A DNA stretch of 64,000 nucleotides. Source: Fusarium oxysporum f. sp. lycopersici 4287 (Eukaryota > Ascomycota > Sordariomycetes > Hypocreales > Nectriaceae). Below the pieces are notes generated by a model. The model saw only the letters and a list, made by a program, of their open reading frames with translations, was not told the origin of the DNA and made no database searches. Where the stretch lies: assembly GCF_000149955.1 (NCBI RefSeq), contig NC_031000.1, forward strand, positions 2,143,178 through 2,207,177. The letters are read 5' to 3'. The translations under genes and the position numbers were made by a program. Shown here one piece after another: positions 40,434 through 51,983 of this stretch (position 1 is the first letter of the stretch; the number at the start of each line of letters is the position of its first letter).

Positions 40434-42039
40434 GAGGACGAGTGATGAGAACTATGCGCCGTTTTCGCGGTGAGCCTGGTCGGGGATGCTCGGGCTCCTC
40501 CGCCTCGTAGCCCGCATGAGGGCTTGTGGCCACCATGATGCACGAGGGTGCTCCTGATGCCGCTGGACTTGGGCCACGAATGCTCGGCTGTTCGTGTGAT
40601 GCGATGTCGTCGCTTTGTTGGGCTTCCAGATGCGACTCTGGTTGTTGTGCCAGGTGTCGTTGTCGGTATGCCTCCGCGCCAACGGTCCGGACATGTCCTC
40701 GTTGCTCTTTGGTGAGTCGGCGGAGCACGCCGTGCACTCTCTTTGGCCGAGCTGGGCACTTATGAAAGTTGGCTTGGTGAGGGCCTAAGCAGTTGATGCA
40801 CTGTTCTGGTGCAGTACAGTTATCTATAATGTGGCCAGTCTTACCACAGTGTTGGCAAACTGGCTGTCTATGACAGTTGCGGGCAAAGTGGTAGCCCCAA
40901 CACGTCTCACATTGTCTGGGTCGGTCGGTTTTGTCAATCAGTCTCGCCGCGCTGCTGCCAAAGAGCGACCAGAATCTCTTTGTGGGCTTCAGAAACGACA
41001 CAAGTAGAGTCTTGGTCAAGGGGCTGTCCGATAATTGTCGCGAAGGACGTATATCAACAGGCTTAAGCCCCGTCTGGATTTCTATCTCATCACGGACAAT
41101 ACTGTCACTATCCACCTCTTTACCGTGAAAGTCAGTCAGTCTTGTGGGAAAGTCTGAAACTACATAGGTGAACCATTCCTTGTTCGTTTCTACTGTCGTA
41201 GCTCCCAGTTCAGCCGCCCACTCAGCCTGCTTCTCTACGAGAAAGTCGCGTGTCTCAGGGTCGGCAGTCAGGACGGCCCATCCCGATCTGACCTGGAACA
41301 CCTGTCGAATCTTGTCCGAGACAACTCCAACTTTTTCCTGAATCAGGGTTCGGATTGCATAGCTACTGTGGGCTCTGGCCGGAGCCCCGGCTTCTAGACG
41401 GATGAAGACGCGGAGGTCTTGTCGGGGTGGGGCGATGGTCGTTTGTTGCCCTTGGCGATGAGGTGGATCTGTTTGTCGGCGTCCATGTTGTTGTTGTTGT
41501 CTGTGGGTTAGACGGTCACGGTCAGTGCGAGGCGAGGCAGCGGCTACGCTGCTGTCAGTAGGCTTGGGGATGGTAGGCCCGGCACTGGAGAGCTCTCGTT
41601 TCCAGGAGTCGAGGAAGCTGTCGGCAAACTGTTGAGCGAAACGTCGTTGCGGTCCGGTAGTGAATTGTTGTGCGGCCTCTTCGAACTTGGCGCAGAAAGC
41701 CTGGAATACCATAAGTTTGGCATTGTACTCCTCTACGCGTTCGCGCGCGAGATCATTGGCTGATTTAATGATAGAGACTGGTTGCTGTTCAAAGGTCGAT
41801 GAGGGGCTGGCGCGCTCAGCTCCTTCCGTAGTTGCAGCAATGGTAGAGGCATTGAGTGGTGAGGATGGTGTCTGAGCCATCCGCCTGGGACCGGGTGAAA
41901 CACCAATGGTGCCGTTCACGGCCGCAGGGCTGTTCTGTAAGAGGGCTGCACGGGCTCCTCGGTTCAGATTGGCGGGAGTGTGGATCCCTAAATCGAAGGG
42001 GTCCGGAGCAGCGGGCGGGTTCGTCGTAGACGAAGCCAT
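40420..42039 (-). CDS. LINE ORF1, Gag-like nucleic acid-binding protein
   Basis: 539 aa from the ATG at 42039; a GTG extension to 42090 is less likely. The N-terminus is low-complexity, followed by a coiled-coil-like segment, then three CCHC-type knuckles (CETCWGYHFARNC; CQHCGKTGHIIDNC; CINCLGPHQANFHKC). This is the usual ORF1 of Tad1/I-type fungal LINEs, which coats the RNA in the ribonucleoprotein particle. The stop overlaps the start of ORF2 by 14 bp. Confidence 0.9.
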   Translation of the reverse strand: MASSTTNPPAAPDPFDLGIHTPANLNRGARAALLQNSPAAVNGTIGVSPGPRRMAQTPSSPLNASTIAATTEGAERASPSSTFEQQPVSIIKSANDLARERVEEYNAKLMVFQAFCAKFEEAAQQFTTGPQRRFAQQFADSFLDSWKRELSSAGPTIPKPTDSSVAAASPRTDRDRLTHRQQQQHGRRQTDPPHRQGQQTTIAPPRQDLRVFIRLEAGAPARAHSSYAIRTLIQEKVGVVSDKIRQVFQVRSGWAVLTADPETRDFLVEKQAEWAAELGATTVETNKEWFTYVVSDFPTRLTDFHGKEVDSDSIVRDEIEIQTGLKPVDIRPSRQLSDSPLTKTLLVSFLKPTKRFWSLFGSSAARLIDKTDRPRQCETCWGYHFARNCHRQPVCQHCGKTGHIIDNCTAPEQCINCLGPHQANFHKCPARPKRVHGVLRRLTKEQRGHVRTVGAEAYRQRHLAQQPESHLEAQQSDDIASHEQPSIRGPSPAASGAPSCIMVATSPHAGYEAEEPEHPRPGSPRKRRIVLITRPLDQE

Positions 42040-42184
42040 TGCCGCGGCTTGCGGCTGCGCAAAGCGCAAATTGAGGCGTTTGTTGTGCACTTGTTAAGGA
42101 TTTAGGTGTAGACAGGGCGACTTTCTTAACAATTGTATGCCAAGAAAGTGTGATGACAAAGGAAGGTGTCATGTAAGTCGAATG

Positions 42185-42959
42185 GCGTGCGTTCGACTTG
42201 TTACAGGGTAGGTAACTGTTGATTGGGAGAAAAGGTGGGGCGCTCATTCACGTGCGTCAGAATGTGTTGGGTCGTAACAAGTATAGTGCGACGCTCGCTT
42301 ATCATGTACGTTATATAAAAGTTATAAAAAAAAGATAAAAATATAAAAATAATAAAATAAACAAGGTTTAAAAAGAAATAAAAATAAGAAATTAAAATTA
42401 AAATAAGAGGCAGAGTTATAAAAGTAATATAGAGTTAAATAAAAGAAAGTGTAAAAAAAGAGATAAGATATTGAGGTGATTCCATCTCGATCAACTCAGC
42501 GGCACTCGCACCATCTGTATCGTCCCGCTCACATGTCCCTCTCCTACTCTTAAGCACATCCCTGTCTTGCTGTTTGTAGCATTTGCCGTGCTGACCCGTG
42601 CGGTTCGCGTCTCCGGAAGCACCATTGTGAGTATTGACCTCGGCGGGAATTGCCGGAGACCGACCAGAAGGAGGCTCGTTCGAGTCGGGATAGGTATAGC
42701 CCGCAAGAGCGGGCCATATATGGAGCAGCAGGGCTCGAATGTCTGGCATGCAAGTGCAGACCACTCCAACGCTGGCTTCGATAACGGAGTAGTACCCGAT
42801 TGGAACCCAGTCCCCTAATCCGGGTGGTCAGTTATTTGGGCAGATATTTCAAGGCTATTTCTTAATATTACAAGTGGGATTCGGTGTGTCTGAGTATTCT
42901 TGTAGGGAGCTAAGCCGTAGTGCCGAAATCAAAGTAATACTACAGGCAGGCTCATTAGC
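42185..42959. other. Intergenic, AT-rich, no gene seen
   Basis: 42300-42480 is extremely AT-rich, with many AAATAAAA words. At 42280, TATAGTGCGACGCTCGCTTATCATGTACGTTATA resembles the end of a small Tc1/Fot-like DNA transposon. No intact reading frame was recognised. Confidence 0.4.
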
Positions 42960-43804
42960 GGGAAAGTGCCACAGGATCATACGAGACTTACAATGCCCCG
43001 ACGGAAAACATAAGGAGGACATGGATCTTCTTCTTCCAAGGCATTTGCATCTGTAATAGCCGAGGCCAGGGAAGCACCATAATCCATACGTCGAGCGCGA
43101 TGTTGATGATTGATACTTGCATAAACGGCTGGTAGATATGCTATGCATGAGCCTTTGTGATCACCATCCCAACGCGTCCAAGCGTATGATATAGGTGAGC
43201 ATTGGAAGACATCAACAATAACGAAGGTTATCCAGTACGCGATACATATTATATTGGTTCCATAGACAAACCGAAGGAAGTTAGGGTAAGCAACGAAGAT
43301 GCGTTTGTAGAGCAGGAGGATGACGATTTTCGTTAGAACTATCGTCGTGTGGTACAGAGGAAGGGCGGCATAAAAGACCCGCAAATCCGTTAGACAGACC
43401 TCAAGCCCTAGAGATTGGGGGTGCTTACAAGTAGGAAGTGGGTTATCTGATCGGGTTCGAGTTGAAAGAAATCCTTGCCATAACCGTTCTGCGATACTGC
43501 GCGTTACTTAGCCTGGTTCCGCAACCCATCACCAAGCGAGACACCCACAGTAAATCAGGATAGTGGACAGGCCAATAACGGTGAGCTTTCAGTTTCATGT
43601 TAGCCCTGAACTCGTTCCCACAAGGTCAACACCAACCAGATTGACCATAGCAACATAGTCTCCGAATACCATCTTGCGCAATACCAGGTATCGCGTGGAT
43701 AAGCGAGCGGCCATGGCGGCAATGGCTAGAGCAGTAAAGACGCTGATAATAGCCCCGAGCTTGCCACTCTGGTCGCGGACAGATGCATGGCATGCACCGG
43801 ACAT
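42960..43804 (-). pseudogene. Rhodopsin-domain (PTH11-like) membrane protein, broken
   Basis: The minus strand encodes several helices of the fungal rhodopsin-domain/integral membrane family. They are an N-terminal helix (GAIISVFTALAIAAMAARLSTRYLV), a block with HTTIVLTKIVILLLYKRIF, then YWITFVIVDVFQCSPISYAWTRWDGDHKGSCI. The next helix (INIALDVWIMVLPWPRLLQMQMPWKKKIHVLLMFSVGAL) is in another frame after YASINHQ, so one small indel near 43110 breaks the gene. A GTAAGT donor follows the last segment. Intact relatives are seven-helix plasma membrane proteins of about 350-400 residues, including PTH11-like receptors. Confidence 0.65.
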
Positions 43805-45395
43805 GAACTTCTGGGTGGCTTCGCACAGGTGTTAGCTAGGTTGGATCCGGATTGAGGACAGCCGGATACCCAGGCCTTCTTTCGCTGTGCAAGTTGTAAG
43901 GACGCATTGCTCAACAGCCGCAAGTAAAGGGGCACCTGCGCAACGGCATGCCATGTCCATAGTAGCGCAGGAAGTGATGTTTTTTTGCGCAATGCATCTC
44001 GTCTATTGAATACAGTGAGACTCGCAATCACATAGGTGGACCAGAGCGGAAGAGCTGACCGCGCAGGCAGGCAAGAGCCCTGGACCCGTCTTTGTCGCAG
44101 TGGTCCATCGAGCAAGACTGACCACCGGGAGGGCAGAGAAAAGACTGATCATAGTGATAGGGCTCTATGAAGTCGGTTACTGATAAGAGTGAAATGCAGA
44201 GGGGTTCGATGCGTCTGTTCAAGGAGCTCCCCAAGAGCGTAGGATGAAGTCGGAGTGTAGTCGGAGTGTGGACAGAGCCTGGAGGAGTGGAGGCGGGATG
44301 TTTGAACCTTTTCAGCCAGTCAACTTGGGGGATCCCCCGCGGCAATATCCATGAATTGCCCCGACAGACCCTAGCATCAGTGCAGAGTCAATATCCAGCC
44401 TGTGACAACGCCAAAACGACGCGCCACCGGGGAGGGGTGGAAGAAGACACACATGATAGGTGACAAGGAATCAAAATTTAAAGTTTATGGGAAGCTCTGA
44501 ACTTAATTTGCTCTGATAAGACGAGATACCGTAGTAAGCACTGTAGCAAGTGGGCGAATGATAGGTGGGCGCCTGGGCGCGCCGCCTGACTAAGCCCCGG
44601 AAATGCATTCTCCGATTGGTGCTGCGAGACGCGCTCTGCAACACCTGTCACAGACAATAGTAATGCAAATCTTTATCTTTACCCAGAAAAAATAAAACTA
44701 GTCTGGACGTATATTAGGCACTTGGATCCATCCCAAACAGGAAGTTATTTCTTACGAAATCATTTGGCCGGCGGGTTTTCCATTGGCCAATAGCGGGAGT
44801 CGTAGCTTATCATTATGTCAATCAGGTCAGGGGTTCACAGGGGGACAGATAGTGGTGTGGAGCCCCGACATGCTCCCAATCATGGCCAATCATGTTTGCA
44901 GATCTAGCATCACCTCCATGAATTGGCAAAAGCCTCCGGGGAACTGGCTACATAAACCCTCGTCTCACCAGGGTGGCCCAAGTCTAGCTGGACCGTCGGT
45001 ATTACAACCGAGAGAAATCAGAACTTCCAAACTGATGTTGGCCCTGTATGGTTCGCCACCGAAGCCACCAGTGGAACGGGTAGATGCACTGTCCTTGGAG
45101 CCTACGACAGGGGTATTATACTAAGATCGGTCATCGTATCGCTAATAGTTGACAGTGGCTCTATGCGAGATGATAAGTCACTATATGGACCGTCCTTTCC
45201 CGATGCTTCGACTGAGGAGAATGGATGGTAAAGGAATTTTGTTTGGAAAAGGCGACACAACTACCCGATATCGGATTTGAAAGACACAAGACCGGAATCT
45301 TCCGAGGTCACCATAACTTGAAAAGTGAAATTGCGAGGTATAGGATTTTCATTGGGGAAAGCCATAGGTTACGTATATCTAGTCACGAAAATATC
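43805..45395. other. Intergenic, no gene seen
   Basis: No protein could be recognised. At 44568, GTGGGCGCCTGGGCGCGCCGCC recalls the GC palindromes of the MITE end at 28640 and may be a relic of a related element. Confidence 0.35.
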
Positions 45396-47834
45396 CTAAA
45401 TATTAAACTCGTTGTCATCTGCTTCTACTCCTGCTTCTTGAAATCTTTCCACGGGCCGCAATGTCAAGGAGCAGCCATTTGCGCCACTTAGAATAATAAA
45501 GTCGTCCAGATTTAGGGACTCTGGTATACCGTTTGGGAAAAGTTGCGTGGCGGTGGGAAGATCATTGTAAGAAGCCATCAAGCGAAGGTCCAGGGGCAAA
45601 TCATTGGTATCGGGTATCCTCCCATTTTTCAGACACAAATTTAACATCGACGAAAGAAACAGGTAAAATTTCGGTTGGTACAGGAGTAGGTCCCCCCACC
45701 AACTTGCAGTATGTTGATTGACTTTGGATGAGCGCGAAAGGGAATACCTGGGAAAAGACTGACAAAACCTGCCTATGATGGTGCGAACCGCATCAAGAAC
45801 CCAGTCTATTCCCGAGTGTCGGAGCCGATAAACCTGCATAGCTTCAAGAAGAAGCATGAGATTATGCTGCGTTTGATCGGGGTGGTTGACAACATCATGC
45901 TCGTTTAGGTCAAGCCCGGTCGACATGTTCCGCAGCCTGAGACTCAGGACATGCAGAAGAAGGGGAAATAATGTGCATCCTACCCTTGGATAAGTGTTAG
46001 CTTTCAAGGTTAATCCGAAGGGGTTCACTCTTAACGTACGCGCTGAGTGGCAGTAAAGGAGCAAGACCCGAGCGCACCAGCTGAGCCAAGCATTCTATAG
46101 TTTCATGGGTTGCACTCTGGACTCTTTCGCAGCTTATATGCAATCGCGTTGTTTTGATGCGAGGTAGATCTGTCATCATGGAGCGGCTGATGATCAGGAC
46201 CCGGCAGTGACTAAGAACAGTTTCTGCGGTGCTTCGAAATCATGAGAAGGCTGTTATAAAACAGGGTCGAGATACGAACCAAGTATACATGATAGACAAG
46301 TTGGCAAATAGAGCGATCGAAGATTGTGTAGTGCCAGGTGATACAATACACCTATCGACCGACGTCGAGTTTCGTATTACTTTCAAACGTCTTTTGTAGT
46401 CGTGTATAAGATGTTCATATTGCTCAATAGATGCTAAAACGGCGTAATCGTCAACATGATTCGAGATTTTTTCTTCTAGAACATCCGTGAGTAGTACACA
46501 AAACTCCACAAATGCTTGTAATAGCTCAATGAGAGTCATCTTGGCGGCCCTATCGTATATCTTTGAGTGATCTATTTCTTCGTGCAGATCTGCCAGCCCT
46601 AGATACGACTTAGCGTTGAAGTCGAAGCTATCACGCGTGATTTGGATACCTCGATGCGAGGTAAGGGACAGAATGCGATCCCGAATGATGCAGCACCACC
46701 ACAAACGCTTGAGAGTGTTGCGGTGCCTATTTTCTTCGGGGTAAGTTGACTGTCTGCCAAGACAGGGAGCATCATAGTGTTGAGCGCCAGACAATTCAGC
46801 ATGACGAATTGCTCTACTAAGCCACATCGTTGCCAAGTCACAGAGGGGTGGCTGAGAATAGTAAGAATGCGAGAGGAGCAACGCTACTTGTGCTCTAACA
46901 ATCGAGGGTTGTTCAGCCTGACAATCGTATAAGAGCTGTTTTCTCTTAGTTATGTAAGTTAACACCATGGACTTGGAGAACAATCTCACCTCAGCACGTT
47001 TATAGAACGTTGACTTGGCATGGATGTAATCCTTAAAGCCGAGGGACTCGACAACAGTAATGGGCACAAACTGTCCGTCAGTATGCGCAATTATCAACAA
47101 AGGTGAGCTTAACTTACACTAACCGACGTGTAAAGAATCGCGAAGAGAAGGATAAGGGGTAATGATGGTTCTGATATTGTTTCTACTTTGAGGTTGGATG
47201 AATATGATTTCCAAAATTGCGCCTCGTCGAGGATAGGCATTAATGGGTGTATATAAAGAAAGAAATGTTGGAAGAAAACATTCAAGGTGTCGCTATTGGG
47301 AACCTCGAAACAGCCATGGGTCCTGAGAAGACTTAGGTTCTGAAACATAACCGCGCCATAACGTGGAACACGTATGGGCGATTGAAGAGATATGGACGGA
47401 ATGAGCCGAGGGTTGAGTTCTAAAGCCGGTCTAGGCATTGGAGTTCTAAGTCATAGTCGGTAAAGGTAAGACACCAGTACCACGTGTACGGCGATGCCGA
47501 TGCAGGGTAGGCATTATCCAACTTACAGTTGCGTGACAGTGGTACTTATACGAAGGGTACAGTCTCTCTTGCCCATGGCGCAGTTGAGACACGGTTGGCT
47601 GGGACCAGAGCGACGAACACATTGAAGCTTCATCGAGCGACACCAAAGACAAGCCTGCGAGAAGCGCTTTCTGCCTCGGCCCCGCTTCCCTTGTTGAGGC
47701 TCGTCGGAATTGCCAATTGCAGGCGATGCCATACTGAACGCACTGGGCCCGCGGTTGGCCGAGTATGACAGCATGCTATGCGTCGGGTGATGGGTGAATT
47801 GGTGGCGTTGAGGCGATAGGGAAGTAAGGCACAT
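45396..47834 (-). CDS. Zn2Cys6 transcription factor with one in-frame TGA
   Basis: Exon 1 (47834-47527) encodes a zinc cluster with spacing C-x2-C-x6-C-x9-C-x2-C-x6-C after a basic GKRGRGRKRFSQ tract. The 81-bp intron 47526-47446 and the 47-bp intron 47117-47071 rejoin frames exactly (FAILYTSVS to FVPITVVESLGF). The middle homology region follows (TLKRLWWCCIIRDRILSLTSHRGIQITRDSF). A 55-bp intron, 46039-45985 (branch GCTAAC), links PLSA to VGCTLFPLLLHVLS. A TGA at 46242-46240 interrupts an otherwise continuous frame, and no convincing intron removes it. The gene is therefore intact only if a splice was missed. It is divergent from the acyl-CoA ligase-like gene 515 bp away, which it may regulate. 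Confidence 0.7.
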
Positions 47835-48348
47835 GTGGGCATGTTGTTGTAAAGACCTTGTTTAATCCCTCGGACCCCGCGGCTACGGCGTGAGGTAGCC
47901 TTGGTTTGTTTATTCACCGATTGGCTAGTGTTGACCGAACAGAATCGGTTACTATGCAGCCCGAGAGTATGAAGTTTCATGCTAGTCTGATAACATCACT
48001 TGGCCAATAACAAGTATGCTTCAAGACCCATTTCCAGGCCGCCCCCTGTCGTCGACATTAACTCGTACTACCACGGCTGCTGGTCAAGTGTCGTCAACCC
48101 CACCAGCGATGGATATCGATGTATTCGTTATCACTCCTGACCCAATCACCCTAGCAAAAGAGGACTCCGGGGTAGATGGGTCAGAAAAGAAGTCGCATAG
48201 CCTCGGTTTTATCACTCTCTCAGCTGCTCAGCTGTTCTTAAAGACCTTGAAATTCTTGGATCTAAAGGACGTGTTCCAGTACACCTTCAGGTCAATATCG
48301 CATCCCAATTGGCATCACTTCGCCTCTTATTCACGCACTAGTATAGTC
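47835..48348. promoter_or_regulatory. Divergent promoter region between regulator and ligase gene
   Basis: 514 bp separate the start codons of the Zn2Cys6 gene (minus) and the ligase-like gene (plus). A 135-codon frame (48016-48423) crosses it but shows no domain; its last part is simply exon 1 of the ligase read through the intron. No operator can be named. Confidence 0.45.
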
Positions 48349-50370
48349 ATGGTTTTCAAAACGCCGTCTTGGGTGCCCAAATTGCCTTTTGGTAAATGCA
48401 CTCGACCTGCTCATGTAAGGTAGACATACTAATTGTCCTGAATCCAGAACCACCTGACAACATTCCTATTCCCGAGTTTATCAACAACCAGGCCTACGGT
48501 CGATGCCCCCTCGACAGATCAAAGAACCCATTTACCTGCAGCAAGACTGGTAAATCGTACGATGCTCGCGAGGTCGCAAAGAGAGAGGACTACCTCGCAC
48601 GTGGTCTCCGTAAACACCTAACCCCAGAGGAGCTCGCAGGCTCGGAATGGAATCGTGTGGTTACAAATTTTAGCTACAATTGCGTAAGTTCAGTCTCTGC
48701 TCTTCTACTGTTATTTCATCAGCGTAACCGGCTGTCTAGATTGATTATGTCCCTGCCACACATGCTGTTCATCGCCTCTCGGGTATTGTTGCTGCTGCAA
48801 GCGCTGAATACTCTGCTGCTGATCTCGAATACCAACTACGTCAATCTGGATGCAAGACCATATTTACCTGTGTCCCCTTGCTACCACGAGCCTTGGAAGC
48901 AGCCGCTTCTGCCGGAATACCTCAAAACCGTATATTTCTTTTGCCTTTACCCCATGTGGGCAACAATGCTCCTGATCTTGCGACGATTGAGGACCTGATC
49001 GTAGCTGGACAGGATTCTCCGCCTCTTGACCCAATTATTTGGCCAGCTGGCCAAGGCGCAAGACAAGTGGCTTATCTGTGCTACTCGAGCGGAACTTCTG
49101 GCTTACCGGTATGTGAATAACTGAAGAACCCGCATGTCCCCGGAACAGAGCGCTCAACCTGCTTTGTAGAAAGCCGTCAAAATCTCTCATCACAATATCA
49201 TTGCAAACATACTCCAGCTCTGTACCTTCGAGTCTATGTCGAGACGCAAGCAAGACCTCGCTACCCAAGTCACTCTGGGCCTCCTTCCGTTCAGTCATAT
49301 CTACGGACTTGTTTTAATAGGCCACTTGGCGCCCTATCGAGGTGACGAGGTTATCGTACAAATGTCATACAATTTGAAAACCCTACTTACAGCTATTCAA
49401 CAGTACAAGATCCAGAAGATGAGTGTAGTGCCCCCTATTCTCGTCCAGATCTTGGCTAGCCAGGACCAATGTAAGGGCTTTGATCTAGGCAGCATTCGAC
49501 ATGTGCACACTGGTGCCGCACCACTGGGGCCAGAGACTATCACGCGTCTGCAGGAAATATACCCTCATTGGAAAATTATTCAGGGCTTCGGTATGATTGT
49601 TGCTGCTGATATGTCAACTATTACTCACCGTACACGTTAGGAATGACTGAAACCGCCGCCGTGGTGTCAATTACCGACGACTTCGATATCCTAGGTGGAT
49701 CTTGCGGTTCTTTGCTTCCTCACACAAAGGCCAAAATTATAGATTCAGACGGCAACGAAGTTCATGAATATGATACACCCGGTGAACTGTTGGTACAGAG
49801 TCCATCAGTTGTTTTGGGCTATCTCAATAATGAGCTTGCTACTGGTGAAACCTTTGTGTACCACTCAGACGGACGATGGCTGCGCACTGGTGATGAGGTT
49901 ATTGTACGTAAATCTGCCGCAGGCCATGAGCACTTGCAGGTCGTCGACCGGATCAAGGAACTCATAAAGACCAAGGTATGTTCTCTGAAGCCTGTGATGA
50001 CTTCGCTAATAACTAATTTTTAATAGGGCATCAAGTTGCCCCTGCCGAGCTAGAGGCTTGTATTCTGACTCATACATCTGTTTCTGATTGTGCTGTTATT
50101 GGGGTCAGGGACGAGCGTGCTGGCGAAGTTCCAAAGGCCATCGTGGTTCGAAGTGTCGATTCTCTATCGAAAACAGAGGAGGACCTGGCACTGGATATCG
50201 CAAAACTTGTAGAGGACAGGAAAGCGAGGTATAAATGGCTGAAGGGCGGAGTCAAATTCATTGATTCAATCCCAAAAAGCCCACGCGGCAAGATTCTGCG
50301 TAGGATCTTGCGGGATCAAGAAAATCAGGCAATCACGCAGGCTGCGAGAGAAGAGCGGGCCAAGCTGTGA
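48349..50370 (+). pseudogene. 4-coumarate:CoA ligase-like acyl-CoA synthetase, one-base lesion
   Basis: Exons 48349-48391, 48448-48683, 48740-49108, 49170-49590, 49641-49976 and 50027-50370. The first five join in frame through GT/AG introns of 50-61 bp. Motifs are the ATP loop YSSGTSGLP|KAV (split by an intron), GFGMTE, the GRWLRTGD motif, IKELIKTK and the catalytic lysine motif PKSPRGKILRR. The protein ends in AKL, a type 1 peroxisomal signal. At the last acceptor (TAATAG|GGCATCAAG) one G is missing for the expected GHQVAPAELE frame, so exon 6 is out of frame by one base. This is either a real deletion in a G run, an unusual splice, or a sequence error. The family activates carboxylic acids with ATP and CoA. 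Confidence 0.75.
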
Positions 50371-51983
50371 AACTGCTTGGCAGTGAGATGTGTTATTTGT
50401 TATTTCGTATGTAGATAAAACTTGATTTGTGCCAATGCGGGCTTGCGTAATTGAGTTAATTCGTTGAGAAGGTTGGCCTTACGCAGCCACGGCGGGCAAG
50501 ATGGCCAAGAATGGTGCCGAATATGTGAGGCTGCGCAATAATGGTCCGGGTGCTGTTACCCCTGACACAACAAGAATTTCGCTTTGTTCCTACCGGCCTA
50601 ACAGCTCCCGAGCAGGGCTCTTCGTGGAATGCCCATATAAAGGCTAAATTGAAGCTCTAATTAAAGATAATCGGCCCCAGTAGGTCTTGGGTAAGGAGGT
50701 GGGTGATATATAACCCAGTGATCGGAATGGTCTGGTATGAGTTGGGATTGGTATGGTAAATACCGCCAAGACTTGGTATGGCTTGAAGAAATCTCAATAC
50801 CATGGTATTACCAGCATATCAAGTCATACCAGTAAGGCTAAATGGGCTAAAAATAGGCTGAGTTGGTGGCGCTAGGCAGCTGGGTTATGACCAAACTGGC
50901 TAGCACCTCAAGGTCAAGAATTTTCTCGGCTTAGAACTTACAATCCTACAACACGTAGTTGACCCATTTACGGTATTGAGGTATCACCTATGGAATCTCC
51001 AGTTCCAACCTTGCCGTCCTCTCTGGCTACAGGCTCAACGCCATTATCCTTCAAGACTCCTACACCGTCGCCTGCTCCCATACTACCGTACCTGTCTCGA
51101 CGCCATCACTTGCTCCCCTTCAGTATCCCGAGCATCAATGAAGTCGATGATGACGTGGCGGAATGGGGGGTCCTGGTGTTGGTAGCTCTCACATTCAATC
51201 CGGCAATTTGTGGAGAAATCATGACCCAGATCAGGCGCTCTAAAAATTTCCATATGCGGTAATGTGCCAGCGGTGCGGTTCTAACGTATTTCCCCACCAC
51301 CCCGTACACCCCTAGACCTCGCACACTTTTCCCACCAAAAGCTAGTATTTATAACTATAAAAGTAAAATACTTATAAAATAGCTATTTAAATAAAATAAG
51401 ACGTTTTAGGATATTTAAAGGTTAAATTTTCTTCTTATAATATAAAATATTTTATATATAAGTTATTACTTAAGTTATATAAACTTTAATATTTAATATT
51501 TTTACTCCTTAAACAGAGAAAACGCTGTTAATGCCTTTATTTTAGGCGGAAAGTGGTGCTGTTTTTGGAGGCTTTAGCAGTGCGGGGCCAGATAACAACA
51601 AGAGGGGGAGGACATGTACTATATACTTATGCTGCCCCTGACGCACTGATCCCTGTACATGCCAGGGCCGCTGCGGAAAAGACACACATCCCCATTTTGG
51701 TCCCCCTCCATCAGCGACTAGGTGTCTAATTTCAGCATCCTTTATGCTCTTTGTGTCTTCCGCTGCTTACAAGTCATGCTGACCGCGTCAAGAGCATTAC
51801 TTGCCGCCCGGGGTCGATCTGCGCGAGCATGCCGTGAACTTCTTAGACCATAAATGGCGGCATCGACCACGTTTGAATCCTTCGTCTATCTGCTCTCCCT
51901 CTCGTTCACTTTCTTCACTGGTCCTTACACTCATTCCATTTCTCGCCGCTGTTCTTGATCACCAGCCTGCTTACCTTTATTGA
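50371..51983. other. Intergenic upstream of the recombinase
   Basis: 50690-50840 is dense in GGTATGG/CCATACC-type words in both orientations, as in hAT subterminal regions. Around 50990-51330 a short proline/serine-rich frame leads to a CQRCGS-type CxxC, possibly the N-terminal relic of another transposase. 51350-51510 is AT-rich. Nothing recognisable as a repeat end of a large element was found before 51984. Confidence 0.35.

Larger units (their letters stand above)
36176..42167 (-). mobile_element. Full-length Tad-like LINE
   Basis: A 6.0-kb non-LTR retrotransposon bounded by a 17-bp target duplication GTCATGTAAGTCGAATG (36159-36175 and 42168-42184). The 3' end, at low coordinates, is a short (TATG)n microsatellite tail in place of poly(A). 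Two overlapping intact reading frames fill the body, with a 5' leader of about 130 bp and a 3' UTR of about 510 bp. It appears complete and free of RIP-type stops. Confidence 0.95.

Noticed and set aside
48016..48348. Upstream extension of the ligase-like gene
   Set aside because: In frame with exon 1 but without any domain; homology starts with the MVFKTPSWVPKLPF-type N-terminus at 48349.
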